Source: an uncultured Oscillospiraceae bacterium
Lineage (GTDB): Bacteria; Bacillota; Clostridia; Oscillospirales; Oscillospiraceae
DNA: 64,000 bases
Reading direction: 5' to 3'
Assembly: GCA_910587505.1 (NCBI GenBank)
Contig: CAJULD010000012.1
Coordinates: forward strand, 1-64,000
Shown: positions 56,220 to 64,000 of the stretch, one piece after another
How positions within the stretch are numbered: the first letter of the stretch is position 1
Layout of the letters: each line of letters starts with the position of its first letter
Position numbers and translations under genes: made by a program
The notes under the pieces: model-generated
Database searches by the model: none
The model's input: the letters and a program-made list of their open reading frames with translations, nothing else
What the model was told of the DNA's origin: nothing

Positions 56220-56405
56220 GAATCTGTACTGATTCTTTCTTTGAAAGAAAAAGGATCCACAGGACTTCAGAAATGCTGCATTTTGCTTCCCGAGAACTTC
56301 CCGGAGAGGGGCTGCCCCGCGGTTTTGCAACAGGTTAACGGATACGCCGGTTGAATGGATTATGAATACAGATTTTTATTGGAGAAACGGTATGAGGAGG
56401 GCGAC
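56220..56405 (+). repeat. gap with a dispersed hairpin
   Basis: TGATTCTTTCTTTGAAAGAAAAAGGATCCA (first 20 bases from 56,230) is a family hairpin that probably ends the murB operon; no gene is seen before 56,406. Confidence 0.5.
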
Positions 56406-56660
56406 ATGGCAAAACTGACCTCCATGATGAACATCGGGAAAGAGATGGAGCGGAAGCTGACCTCTGTCGGCATCACTTCCGCCGAGCAGCTGATGGCCGT
56501 CGGGGCAAAGCAGGCGTTCTCTCTGATGAAGCAGGCGTATCCCCGTGTCTGTCTGGTGCACCTGTACACGCTGGAGGGCGCGGTCAGCCAGACGGAGTAC
56601 AACAGCCTTTCCCTGGAGAAGAAAAAAGAGTTGAAGAGATTCAGCGATTCTCTGAACTGA
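56406..56660 (+). CDS. TfoX C-terminal-domain protein
   Basis: An 84-residue protein: KLTSMMNIGKEMERKLTSVG, ITSAEQLMAVGAKQAFSLMK, VHLYTLEGAVSQTEYNSLS. This matches the helix-hairpin-helix C-terminal domain of TfoX/Sxy without the N-terminal domain. Such stand-alone forms are common in Firmicutes; no competence role is shown. ATG 56,406 follows GAGGAGGG; a longer frame from 56,355 is less likely. Confidence 0.82.
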   Translation: MAKLTSMMNIGKEMERKLTSVGITSAEQLMAVGAKQAFSLMKQAYPRVCLVHLYTLEGAVSQTEYNSLSLEKKKELKRFSDSLN

Positions 56661-56665
56661 TTCAC

Positions 56666-56716
56666 AAAAACAGGAGAGCGTCCTCTGCTGTGGGCAGAGG
56701 ACGCTCTCCTGTTTTT
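56666..56716. terminator. long perfect terminator hairpin
   Basis: A 23-bp perfect stem (56,666-56,688 with 56,694-56,716; five-base loop) with A5 and T5 ends, acting in both directions. Confidence 0.95.
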
Positions 56717-56825
56717 CCGGTAAAATGCCGGCCTCCATCTCCCGGCAGGTCGCGGAGCGACGCAAATGGCCCGGATTTTTGGACGTCCTGGCCAGCCCTG
56801 CCGTTTCAAAGGGATACAACCCGCG

Positions 56826-57104
56826 CTATCGTTTATTGCTGCCTATCCAGTAGCATCCAGCACCAATAACAGCAGCAAGGAACTCGATTGCCTGGACATA
56901 AACATTGAATTCTCTCCAACCAATCACAAAACCAGAACCCCAATATATGACAACGAACACAGCAATAGATATGATGATTCGTATCATTACCTCTTTTTTG
57001 ATTACTTCTCTTTTCACAAGTACCATTCCCGCAAAAATCAGCACGAACATCGTTCCTGCAAAAATTGTGACAGAAAGGATAATGTCTGACATTACGCTGC
57101 CCAT
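56826..57104 (-). CDS. small A+T-rich membrane protein
   Basis: A 92-residue protein with three membrane spans (IILSVTIFAGTMFVLIFAGM, VMIRIIISIAVFVVIYWGSG, AIEFLAAVIGAGCYWIGSN). The start at 57,104 follows GAGG. Its base composition is clearly richer in A+T than the neighbours, suggesting recent acquisition. Function unknown. Confidence 0.65.
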   Translation of the reverse strand: MGSVMSDIILSVTIFAGTMFVLIFAGMVLVKREVIKKEVMIRIIISIAVFVVIYWGSGFVIGWREFNVYVQAIEFLAAVIGAGCYWIGSNKR

Positions 57105-57304
57105 AAAATTACCTCGCAATATTGATGAAGTCAGTATAACACATCAGCAAAAGCAAATCAATCAACCGGATTGGAAACTTTATCGGCCTCCTTTTCAGTC
57201 CGCTGTGTCTCTCTTACCCGGCGCATACGGGGCCCGTCGTCTGAAAAAGGCAGAGGACGCGACCACATGGCCGGGCTTTTACAAGACAAGACGGGAAAGC
57301 TCTG

Positions 57305-58186
57305 TTATAAATTGCTTCCCCGCTGGTCGCCCCCGCCCCGGAGCCAGTTTCCCACGCTGGTCAGGCACAGCAGCGTCACCACCAGAAACGCGCCGGGAAT
57401 GAGGATAATCCACCAGGCCCCGCTCAGCAGCGCCTTCTCCGCAAGAGACAGCATGCTGCCCCAGCTGATGACCTCCAGCGGCAGGCCAAGGCCCATGAAG
57501 CTGAGGGTAGATTCCGATGCAATGGCAGAGCGGACGTTCATCACCACCATGAACATGATGGAGGAAAAGAAGTTGGGCGCCAGATGCCGCCGGAGGACAT
57601 GGAAGAACCCCGCTCCCATGCATTGGGCCGCCAGCACGTACTCGCTGCTCCGCAGCCGCCGCACCTCGCTGCGGACCACCCTGGCCACACTGGTCCATCC
57701 CGTAACGCCGATGACTACCGACAGACTGAGCACATCCGGTTTACCCAGAATGGCCTGAAGCAGGACGATCAGCAGCAGGGAAGGGATGCTGAGGAAAATT
57801 TCCGTCAGCCGCATCAGCAGCTCGTCCAGCCACCGGGGAGACAGGCCGCTGACCGTTCCAAACAGCACCGCCAGGGCCGTGGAGATGGCGGTAGCAAAAA
57901 AGCCGATCAGGAGGGAGGCGCGCCCGCCGTGCCAGATCATGGAAAAAATATCCCTGCCCATGGTATCGGCGCCGAACCAGAAATCCGGGCCGGGGGCTTC
58001 CATGGCATGGACCAGGTCCATGTAGGCCGGGTCCCTGGGAATAAACAGCTCACAGCACAGGCATCCCGTCACGATCACCAGCAGTCCCGCCATAGCCAAC
58101 ACCGGCTTTCCCCTGTGCCACGGGAGCTCCTTCGGAGGAGGAGGCTGGGGCGTTCGCGCTCCAACCAGGACAAATCGTTCATCCAT
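57305..58186 (-). CDS. Dpp/Opp-type ABC permease C
   Basis: A 293-residue permease: N-terminal soluble part, about six spans, the FWFGADTMGRDIFSMIWHGG entry motif near residues 69-88, and the EAA loop region RSSEYVLAAQCMGAGFFHVL near 178-197. It forms the channel with the B subunit. Last gene of the operon SBP-D-F-B-C; start overlaps the B gene by 8 bases. Confidence 0.9.
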   Translation of the reverse strand: MDERFVLVGARTPQPPPPKELPWHRGKPVLAMAGLLVIVTGCLCCELFIPRDPAYMDLVHAMEAPGPDFWFGADTMGRDIFSMIWHGGRASLLIGFFATAISTALAVLFGTVSGLSPRWLDELLMRLTEIFLSIPSLLLIVLLQAILGKPDVLSLSVVIGVTGWTSVARVVRSEVRRLRSSEYVLAAQCMGAGFFHVLRRHLAPNFFSSIMFMVVMNVRSAIASESTLSFMGLGLPLEVISWGSMLSLAEKALLSGAWWIILIPGAFLVVTLLCLTSVGNWLRGGGDQRGSNL

Positions 58187-59177
58187 GGTCTGTCACCTCC
58201 GGCGTTTCTCCGCTGCGCATTCTGGGGTCGATCCGCTCGCTGACGATCTGAGCCAGGATGTTGCAGAGAATCACCAGTCCGCCGGATAAAATGCACAGCA
58301 GCATCAGCAGATTGTAGTCCTGATACCGGGCGCTTTCATAGGAGAGGGTACCGATGCCGGGATAGGAGAATACGGTTTCGACAATGTAAGTGCCCCCCAG
58401 AATATGGGGAACGGAGATCGCCATCAGGCTAAGATAGGTGGGCAGCACGCTCCGCAGGCAGTGACGGAACAGCACTTTACGGCGGCCAAGGCCCTTGGCC
58501 CTGGCCAGCAGCACATAGTCCGCACGGATCTCCTCCAGCAGCCTGTTACGGATCATGTAGGCGTAATACCACAGGTGGCCGGCCACCGTCACCGTCAGGG
58601 GCAGCACCAGGTGTACCGCCCGGTTGGCAATTCCACCGCCCCCGATGGTGTAAGCGCCGCTGCTTGGCAGCCAGCGCAGGTGGACGGAAAAGATCAGAAT
58701 CAGGACGAGAGACATCCAGAATTCCGGTATGCAGCTGACAACGGTTCCTGCTTTACAGATAAAGCGGTCCAATAAATTTCCTTCATTCCATGCGCATATT
58801 GCGCCCAGCGCCAGCGCCCCGGTAAAGATCAGAAGGAATCCGATCCCGCCGAGAATCAATGTGTTGGGCAGGCGGGCAGCGATGACGGACAAAGCCTCCG
58901 TCCTGTACTTGTAGGAGATGCCAAAATCACCCCGGACGGCGCCTTCCAGCCAGCGGATATACTGCACGTGGACCGGCCGGTCCAGACCCAGCCGCGCCTC
59001 CGCCTGTTCCCGCTCCTGTACGGTCATCTTTTCCGCCCGGTCCCCATAGTAGGAGACCAGCGGGTCGCCGGGAGCCAGCCGCGCGACATAGAAGGCGGCC
59101 AGGGAGAGGAGGAACAGGCTGACGGCGAAGCTCAGTACTTTGCCCCCATAGTATAAAAATGGATTTTTCTGTCTCAT
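58179..59177 (-). CDS. Dpp/Opp-type ABC permease B
   Basis: A 332-residue permease beginning MRQKNPFLYYGGKVLSFAVS, with six spans, ARLAPGDPLVSYYGDRA, the EAA loop EIRADYVLLARAKGLGRRKV and PHILGGTYIVETVFSYPGIG. The start at 59,177 is set by similarity and by overlap with the upstream ATPase; the frame stays open far upstream but without homology. Confidence 0.9.
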   Translation of the reverse strand: MRQKNPFLYYGGKVLSFAVSLFLLSLAAFYVARLAPGDPLVSYYGDRAEKMTVQEREQAEARLGLDRPVHVQYIRWLEGAVRGDFGISYKYRTEALSVIAARLPNTLILGGIGFLLIFTGALALGAICAWNEGNLLDRFICKAGTVVSCIPEFWMSLVLILIFSVHLRWLPSSGAYTIGGGGIANRAVHLVLPLTVTVAGHLWYYAYMIRNRLLEEIRADYVLLARAKGLGRRKVLFRHCLRSVLPTYLSLMAISVPHILGGTYIVETVFSYPGIGTLSYESARYQDYNLLMLLCILSGGLVILCNILAQIVSERIDPRMRSGETPEVTDHG

Positions 59178-60073
59178 GAGGCCGCTCCTTTCCGTAGCAC
59201 CCGGTGGCCGGGAAGAACCTCCGTCAGCACGCCTTCCCGGTCGAATTGCGCGGAATCGAAGATGACCGGGGTTCTGGCCCGCTCCCTGCAGGGGTCCGGA
59301 ACGGGAATGGCAGAGAGCAACGCCTGGGTGTAGGGATGGAGCGGGTTGGCAAACAGCTCTCCGGACGGCGCTTCCTCCACCAGCTTTCCCCCCAGCATGA
59401 CGCCCACCCGGTCGCAGAGATAACGGACCACCGCCAGATCGTGGGCGATAAAGAGAAAGGTAAATCCATGCTCCCGCTGCAAATGCCTGAAGAGGTTGAT
59501 GATCTGGGCCTGAATGGATACGTCCAGGGAGGCGATCGGCTCGTCCGCCACCAGCAGTTCCGGACTCATACTCAGCGCCCTCGCGATGGCTACCCGCTGC
59601 CGCTGTCCGCCGGACAGCTCGGGCGGACGCCTGTCCAGACAGCCGGGATCCAGTCCCACGCACTTCAGCTGAAACGCAGCCTCCTCCCGGAGGGAGCCCC
59701 GGGGCGGCCGGATGTGATGGATCTCCAGGGGCTCGCTGATAATGGCGGCCACGGTCATCCGCGGATTCAGGCTGGAGGTGGAATCCTGAAAGATCATCTG
59801 GCGGGAGGTTTGCAGCAGCTTTCTGTGGGAGCGGAACTGTCCGGGGTCGCAGATGTTGACGCCCAGATACCGGATCTTTCCGGCGGAAGGGGAGAGAATG
59901 CTCATGACGCATTTGGCAACGGTGGACTTTCCGGACCCGGATTCGCCTACCAGACCGAAAATCTCTCCCTTTTGCATCTGAAAGGACACGTCGTCCACCG
60001 CACGCACAGTCCGTTTCCGCCCCAGGCGAAAGTCGTGGGTCAGATGCTGTATATCCAGCAGAATTTCAGGCAT
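59174..60073 (-). CDS. Dpp/Opp-type ABC ATPase F
   Basis: A 299-residue ATPase: Walker A GLVGESGSGKSTVAKCVMS (near 37-55), Q-loop MIFQDSTSSLNPRMTV, signature ELSGGQRQRVAIARAL near 150-165, Walker B ELLVADEPIASLD near 172-184, and the oligopeptide-family end LFANPLHPYTQALLSAIP. Powers import together with the D subunit. Start 60,073. Confidence 0.92.
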   Translation of the reverse strand: MPEILLDIQHLTHDFRLGRKRTVRAVDDVSFQMQKGEIFGLVGESGSGKSTVAKCVMSILSPSAGKIRYLGVNICDPGQFRSHRKLLQTSRQMIFQDSTSSLNPRMTVAAIISEPLEIHHIRPPRGSLREEAAFQLKCVGLDPGCLDRRPPELSGGQRQRVAIARALSMSPELLVADEPIASLDVSIQAQIINLFRHLQREHGFTFLFIAHDLAVVRYLCDRVGVMLGGKLVEEAPSGELFANPLHPYTQALLSAIPVPDPCRERARTPVIFDSAQFDREGVLTEVLPGHRVLRKGAAS

Positions 60074-61070
60074 GGGACCAGCCTCCTTGAATTTTGGGCG
60101 CGCGCGCATCCAGCAGCCAGGTGGCCGCGTAATGGGTGTCGCTGATTCGGAACATGGGGGGCGCTTCCTGGTAGTCGATAGCCAGGGCATACTCGTTCCG
60201 GCAGGCGAAGGCGTCCCCTTTGGGAGGATCGATCAGGGAAGGCGGCATGCCGGGAATGGTGTAGAGGGGCTGTCCATCCTCCGCCCAGGCGGGGAGGGAA
60301 CGCAGCAATCCCCATGTATAGGGGTGGCGGGGGTCGTAAAAAATATCCTCCACAGTGCCGTACTCCACGATTTTTCCCGCGTACATGACCGCCACCCGGT
60401 CCGCCGCCCGGGCCACCACGCCCAGATCATGGGTGACCAGAATCGCGGCGGCGCCCAGTCTGGCCTGTACGTCCCGGAGGAGGTCCAGAATCTGGGCCTG
60501 GATCGTCACATCCAGAGCGGTGGTAGGCTCGTCCGCAAAGAGAATTCTGGGGCCGGAGGCCAGGGCAATGGCCATGACGGAGCGCTGCCGCATTCCGCCG
60601 GAAAATTCGTGAGGATACCGGCCATACCGCTCTTCGCCGCCGGGGATACCCACCAGATCCATCAGCTCCAGCACCCGGCGGCGCACGGCCGCCTTTTTTG
60701 CTTTCGGCTGGTGGACCCGCACGGCCTCGGCAATCTGCGCGCCGATGGTAATGGTGGGATTCAGCGCAGTCAGGGGATCCTGGAACACCATGGAGAACAG
60801 GCGGCCCCGCAGGCGCTCCATGTCCCGCTGGGTATAATGGGTGATGTCCGTCCCGTCCGCCAGGATGGTCCCGCCCCGGATCCATCCGTTTCCGGGCAGC
60901 AGCTTCATGATGGACCGGCACAGCACGCTCTTTCCACAGCCGGACTCCCCCACAATGGCCAGCACCTCGCCGGGGGAGAGGGAAAAGGACACGTCCCGCA
61001 CCGCCTCCACCTCGCCCTGGGCTGTGCGGAAGCTGACGGACAGGTTTTTAATTTCCAGCAATACTGACAT
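60066..61070 (-). CDS. Dpp/Opp-type ABC ATPase D
   Basis: A 334-residue ATPase: Walker A AIVGESGCGKSVLCRSIM near 39-56, FSMVFQDPLTALNPTITIGA, signature EFSGGMRQRSVMAIALA, Walker B RILFADEPTTALD, and the C-terminal Cys-containing oligopeptide-binding extension (PPKGDAFACRNEYALA), where an Fe-S or Cys motif is usual. A terminator-like hairpin upstream separates it from the binding-protein gene. Confidence 0.92.
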   Translation of the reverse strand: MSVLLEIKNLSVSFRTAQGEVEAVRDVSFSLSPGEVLAIVGESGCGKSVLCRSIMKLLPGNGWIRGGTILADGTDITHYTQRDMERLRGRLFSMVFQDPLTALNPTITIGAQIAEAVRVHQPKAKKAAVRRRVLELMDLVGIPGGEERYGRYPHEFSGGMRQRSVMAIALASGPRILFADEPTTALDVTIQAQILDLLRDVQARLGAAAILVTHDLGVVARAADRVAVMYAGKIVEYGTVEDIFYDPRHPYTWGLLRSLPAWAEDGQPLYTIPGMPPSLIDPPKGDAFACRNEYALAIDYQEAPPMFRISDTHYAATWLLDARAPKIQGGWSHA

Positions 61071-61097
61071 AGAATGTTACCTCAAAAACAGAGAAGA

Positions 61098-61121
61098 AGG
61101 GGCTGGTTCTCAGCCCCTTTT
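61098..61121. terminator. attenuating hairpin inside the transporter operon
   Basis: AAGGGGCTG-GTTCT-CAGCCCCTT lies between the binding-protein gene and the ATPase D gene, in line with more binding protein than the membrane parts being made. A dispersed hairpin family member lies nearby at about 61,200. Confidence 0.6.
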
Positions 61122-61241
61122 GTGTGTCAGAAAAGTGGATACGCCACTTTTCTGAAGAAGTCTCGCTTCGCGCAAAGTGTTTTTCCCCATGGGGCGGCCA
61201 GAGGCCGCCTTTTCAGGAAAAAGTATGGATGCCCCAAAGTA

Positions 61242-62777
61242 TCATGCCAGCGTCCACTCCGTGACGTTCCAGAAGACGCCCACCCCGTGGTGGCCCAGGA
61301 CGGTGTCCGGCGCAATGCCCTTCAGGGAAGAGGCGGCCACATAGTCCGCGTCCACGTAACAGATAAAGGCGAAAGCGGGATCTTCCGCCAGCGCGGTCTG
61401 GAAATTGGCGTAGGCCTCCCGCCGGACCTCCGGGTCGTCGGACTGGCGGGCTTCGGTGAGGTACCGGTCCACCAGGGGGTTGGAGTAGCCGGAGTAGTTG
61501 GCCCCCTTATCGGTGCCGAAGACCTTGTAGGTGTGATCGTCTGCGTCAAAGGGGCTGCCCCAGCCGATGAGATAGGCCATCTGTCCGCCCCAGTCCACCC
61601 TGGCGGGGACCTCCACGGTGCAGTCGATGCCAACCTCCTGGAGCTGCTGGGCGGCGGCCTGGGCCATGTCCAGCCGGACCTGGTCCCCCGCGCCCACGCT
61701 GAGGACGAAGCCGACCTTCTGTCCATTGCGTTCGTAAAAGCCGCCTTCTCCCATGGTGCACCCGGCGTCTTCCAGTATGGTCCTGGCCCGGGCGGGGTCG
61801 TAGTCGTAGCGCTCCACGTTTTCGTTGTTGTAAACATTGCGCTGGAGGGGACCGTAAGCCGTTACGCCGCAGCCCAGCACCACCGCATCCAGGATGGCCT
61901 GCCGGTCGATGGCATAACAGACAGCGGGAATCAGATCCCGGTTCTCCTGCCAGTAAGGGTTCCGGAAGTTGAACAGGATGCCCCGATAGTCGGAGGTCTT
62001 CATGTTATAGACCGTGCAACCGTCTTTTCCCAGGAAATTTTCCGCATCCTTGGGCGTCAGATGGGCCAGGGTCAGCTCGCCGGCCTGCATCTGGACGGCC
62101 CTGGCATTGTCGTCAGGGACAATTTTGAAGATGATCTTCTCAATGTTCGCGGGGGTTTTGAAGTAGTCCCCGTTCCGGACCAGGGTAATGGCCTGGCCCT
62201 CGTCCCAGCTGTCCAGCCTGTAGGGGCCGGTGCCCACGGGAGCGCGGAAAAAGGATGACTCCTGCATGTCCTCGCCCTCCAGCAGGTGTCTGGGCAGCAC
62301 GGCCATGGTCATATAGTCCAGAAAGGCCGCGTTGGGCGCGGAGAGGCGGAAGGAAATCGTGTGGGCGTCGATGACCGTGATCTCCTCCACGTCCTCATAG
62401 TTGGGGGCGTTCTCAGAGCCGTTGTCCGGATTCATGATGGCCTCAATGGTGAACTTTACGTCCTCCGCAGTGAAAGGCTCGCCGTCGTGCCACCTGACGT
62501 TTTCCTCCAGATGGAAGGTGCAGATTTCCCCGTCAAACTCCCAGCTTTTTGCCAGACCGGGGATTATCTGGTTGTTGCCGTCGTGGGCGGTGAGGCCGTT
62601 GAAGAGCAGGATGTTGATCTCCCCATGCTCGTCCATGGCGGGATTAATGCGGGTATAATCGCCGCTGGCATAGACGAGGGTATTTCCGTCGCTCCGGGTT
62701 CCGCCGTTTCCGCCGCAGGCGGAGAGGCTCAGCAGCGCCGCAGCAGCCAGCAGCAGGGACAGAATTCTCTTTTTCAT
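61242..62777 (-). CDS. peptide/nickel ABC transporter substrate-binding lipoprotein
   Basis: A 511-residue SBP_bac_5 protein with a lipoprotein signal, KKRILSLLLAAAALLSLSAC (lipobox LSAC, Cys at residue 21). Landmarks: PGLAKSWEFDGEICTFHLEE near 73-92, VRWHDGEPFTAEDVKFTIEA, GTGPYRLDSWDEGQAITLVR near 180-199. It captures a peptide, nickel complex or similar ligand; the ligand cannot be told from sequence. First gene of the five-gene operon. Confidence 0.92.
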   Translation of the reverse strand: MKKRILSLLLAAAALLSLSACGGNGGTRSDGNTLVYASGDYTRINPAMDEHGEINILLFNGLTAHDGNNQIIPGLAKSWEFDGEICTFHLEENVRWHDGEPFTAEDVKFTIEAIMNPDNGSENAPNYEDVEEITVIDAHTISFRLSAPNAAFLDYMTMAVLPRHLLEGEDMQESSFFRAPVGTGPYRLDSWDEGQAITLVRNGDYFKTPANIEKIIFKIVPDDNARAVQMQAGELTLAHLTPKDAENFLGKDGCTVYNMKTSDYRGILFNFRNPYWQENRDLIPAVCYAIDRQAILDAVVLGCGVTAYGPLQRNVYNNENVERYDYDPARARTILEDAGCTMGEGGFYERNGQKVGFVLSVGAGDQVRLDMAQAAAQQLQEVGIDCTVEVPARVDWGGQMAYLIGWGSPFDADDHTYKVFGTDKGANYSGYSNPLVDRYLTEARQSDDPEVRREAYANFQTALAEDPAFAFICYVDADYVAASSLKGIAPDTVLGHHGVGVFWNVTEWTLA

Positions 62778-62820
62778 CAGTGGTTTCTCCTTTGGGGCAG
62801 TTTTCGGTTAACCGCTGATT

Positions 62821-62849
62821 ATTATAGTGGACAGTTTTTCCCCGCGCAA
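62821..62849 (-). promoter_or_regulatory. promoter for the transporter operon
   Basis: On the minus strand, TTGCGC (62,849-62,844), 17 bases, TATAAT (62,826-62,821). Confidence 0.72.
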
Positions 62850-62990
62850 GCCGGGGTGGGGGATAGTTTTCTGAGGAAATTTTCGCCGGGATCCTCCGCC
62901 CTGGTCTCTGCATTTCTGAAAAAACCGGGCGGCCCCGTGTACCGATCAGGCCGTCCGGTTTCCGTATGGAGCAGATATGGTCGCGGACTT

Positions 62991-63254
62991 TCAGTGCCGG
63001 GGAGATTCCTTCACCATCTGCGCGGCCTGAATCAGGGCGGTCCGCACGTCGGTCAGGTGCTGGATACGCATGGTCTCCGCCTTCCGGATCGCGCCGCCGG
63101 CTCGGGTTACCACGTACTGAGGAGGAAGGCGATTGAGCGCCAGCGCGACGATGTCGTTCCGGCACTGCTCGCACAGGCAGCAGTCCAGTTCCGGCTTTAT
63201 GGCGTCCAGCTCTTCCTCAACGATGGTTTCCATCACGTTGTCATATTTTTTCAT
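62991..63254 (-). CDS. ComFB-family late competence protein
   Basis: An 87-residue protein: NVMETIVEEELDAIKPELDC, CLCEQCRNDIVALALNRLPP and QYVVTRAGGAIRKAETMRIQ. The CxCxxCxxDIxAxALNxLPPxYV motif marks the ComFB family; its Cys residues bind zinc. The role is unclear in most bacteria. ATG 63,254 follows GGAGG with a 9-base gap. Confidence 0.82.
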   Translation of the reverse strand: MKKYDNVMETIVEEELDAIKPELDCCLCEQCRNDIVALALNRLPPQYVVTRAGGAIRKAETMRIQHLTDVRTALIQAAQMVKESPRH

Positions 63255-63362
63255 AATCAATCACCTCCGGTTTCCTTTATATCACCGGAAAGAGGAATTG
63301 TCAATGCGCGCATCAGAAATCTCCATAAAATTCCCCCATCGGTAAAATATCCCGTCCAGCCG

Positions 63363-63391
63363 TTGATTTATCGGAGGGAGAATGGTATACT
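63363..63391 (+). promoter_or_regulatory. promoter for whiA
   Basis: TTGATT, 17 bases, TATACT (63,386-63,391), 33 bases before the start. Confidence 0.72.
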
Positions 63392-63423
63392 AAGAGAAAT
63401 CTCCGAGGGCGGGAGGCTGCGCC

Positions 63424-64000
63424 ATGTCCTTTTCCAGCGACGTAAAAACCGAATTGTGCCGGGCGGGATTGGACCGGCCCTGCTGCATCCGGGCGGAGAC
63501 CTACGGCGCGCTGCTGCATGGCAACACCTTCACAACGAGGGAGGTGCGGCTCATCACTGAGAGCGAAAGCTTTGCCAGGCGGCTGCCCGCGCTGCTGAGC
63601 CGGGCCTTCGGGCTGACATTCGACCGCCTGCCGGGGGAGGGGGAGCGGAAATATATTTTCCAGCTCCTCCGGGAGGAGAAAATCCGCCGGATCATCGACG
63701 CGTTCGGTTTTGATTCCCGGCAAAGCCCGGTGCTGCACATAAATTTTGGCCTGCTGGAGGAGGAATGCTGCCGGGCGGCGTTCCTGCGGGGCGCGTTTCT
63801 TGCGGGGGGGAGCGTGACGGAGCCCAGCAAGCGCTACCATCTGGAGCTGGTGACCAGCCATGCCCAGGCCAGCCGGGAGCTGATGGCGCTGCTGGCCGAT
63901 ATGGGCCGCCAGCCGGGACAGACCGCCCGGAATGGAAGCCGGGTAACTTACTTCAAAAGCAGCGAACAGATCGAGGAATTACTGACCCTGATGGGCGCGC
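63424..64000 (+). CDS. whiA: DNA-binding protein WhiA (partial, runs off the window)
   Basis: The first 192 residues of WhiA: SFSSDVKTELCRAGLDRPCC, IRAETYGALLHGNTF, and AAFLRGAFLAGGSVTEPSKR with YHLELVTSHAQASRELMALL. This is the degenerate LAGLIDADG-like N-terminal domain; the C-terminal HTH is outside. WhiA affects cell division and chromosome segregation in Gram-positives. The 7-G run near 63,804 is read in frame here. It normally adjoins yvcK. Confidence 0.94.
   Translation, partial: MSFSSDVKTELCRAGLDRPCCIRAETYGALLHGNTFTTREVRLITESESFARRLPALLSRAFGLTFDRLPGEGERKYIFQLLREEKIRRIIDAFGFDSRQSPVLHINFGLLEEECCRAAFLRGAFLAGGSVTEPSKRYHLELVTSHAQASRELMALLADMGRQPGQTARNGSRVTYFKSSEQIEELLTLMGA

Noticed and set aside
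1..64000. tRNA or rRNA genes
   Set aside because: I looked for cloverleaf landmarks such as GGTTCGAATCC and rRNA core sequences on both strands by eye and found none that hold up.

Overview
The window joins two different kinds of DNA. Bases 1 to about 32,704 belong to a mobile element, most like the early or accessory region of a large prophage or a phage-derived element. Bases from about 32,705 to 64,000 are ordinary chromosome of a G+C-rich, endospore-forming member of the Clostridia. The spore genes cwlD, spoVM, a sipL-like gene and cotJ, together with a pyrophosphate-type phosphofructokinase, a CD1247-type protein beside efp and an archaeal-type ProRS, point to the Oscillospiraceae/Flavonifractor-Lawsonibacter neighbourhood. 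That placement is an inference from gene content, not from a marker gene. No rRNA or tRNA gene was seen. The element's right boundary lies inside cotJC, the spore-coat manganese-catalase-like gene: its reading frame runs normally for 68 codons and then stops abruptly where the element begins. The left boundary, the rest of cotJC and any integrase lie outside the window. The element carries about 65 mostly small, tightly packed genes on the + strand, many overlapping by 1 to 40 bases. They are grouped in transcription units. Most units are headed by a near-identical promoter (TTGACA, a 16-base spacer with a GGCGGTAGGT-like core, and a -10 followed by AAAGT or AAGT). Many also carry a palindromic operator, TTACC-N4-GGTAA. 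Recognisable products are a ThyX-like thymidylate synthase, a HAD-type phosphatase, a PP-loop/PAPS-reductase-like protein behind a structured leader, an ATP-grasp-like protein, YopX, a GIY-YIG-like nuclease, a divergently transcribed PD-(D/E)XK nuclease paired with an XRE repressor, a BRO-type antirepressor-like protein, a MazF toxin, a large cytosine-C5 methyltransferase with seven internal repeats, an MT-A70 adenine methyltransferase broken at homopolymers, and an RtcB RNA ligase. Most of the rest are uncharacterised, and several are tiny cysteine-rich, probably zinc-binding, proteins. Two long poly-G tracts (in mazF and the MT-A70 gene) and an amber codon at position 2 of one gene suggest switched or decaying genes. 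The chromosomal half reads: truncated cotJC and a fused cotJA-cotJB (-); cwlD, radA, a GNAT acetyltransferase, efp, a CD1247-type gene, a small membrane protein plus spoVM, and sipL-like (+); pfp (-); a LytTR/AgrC-type two-component pair and fba (+); a DUF4230 protein and an XRE regulator (-); a NatAB-like ABC exporter and a GreA-family factor (+); proS and a T-box-controlled dicarboxylate/amino-acid symporter (-); murB-rapZ-yvcK (+); a TfoX-domain protein (+); a complete Dpp/Opp-type peptide or nickel ABC transporter operon and a ComFB-family protein (-); and the start of whiA (+), which runs off the window. The usual murB-rapZ-yvcK-whiA cluster is therefore split by about 7 kb of transporter genes. 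All calls rest on reading the sequence; no database search was possible.
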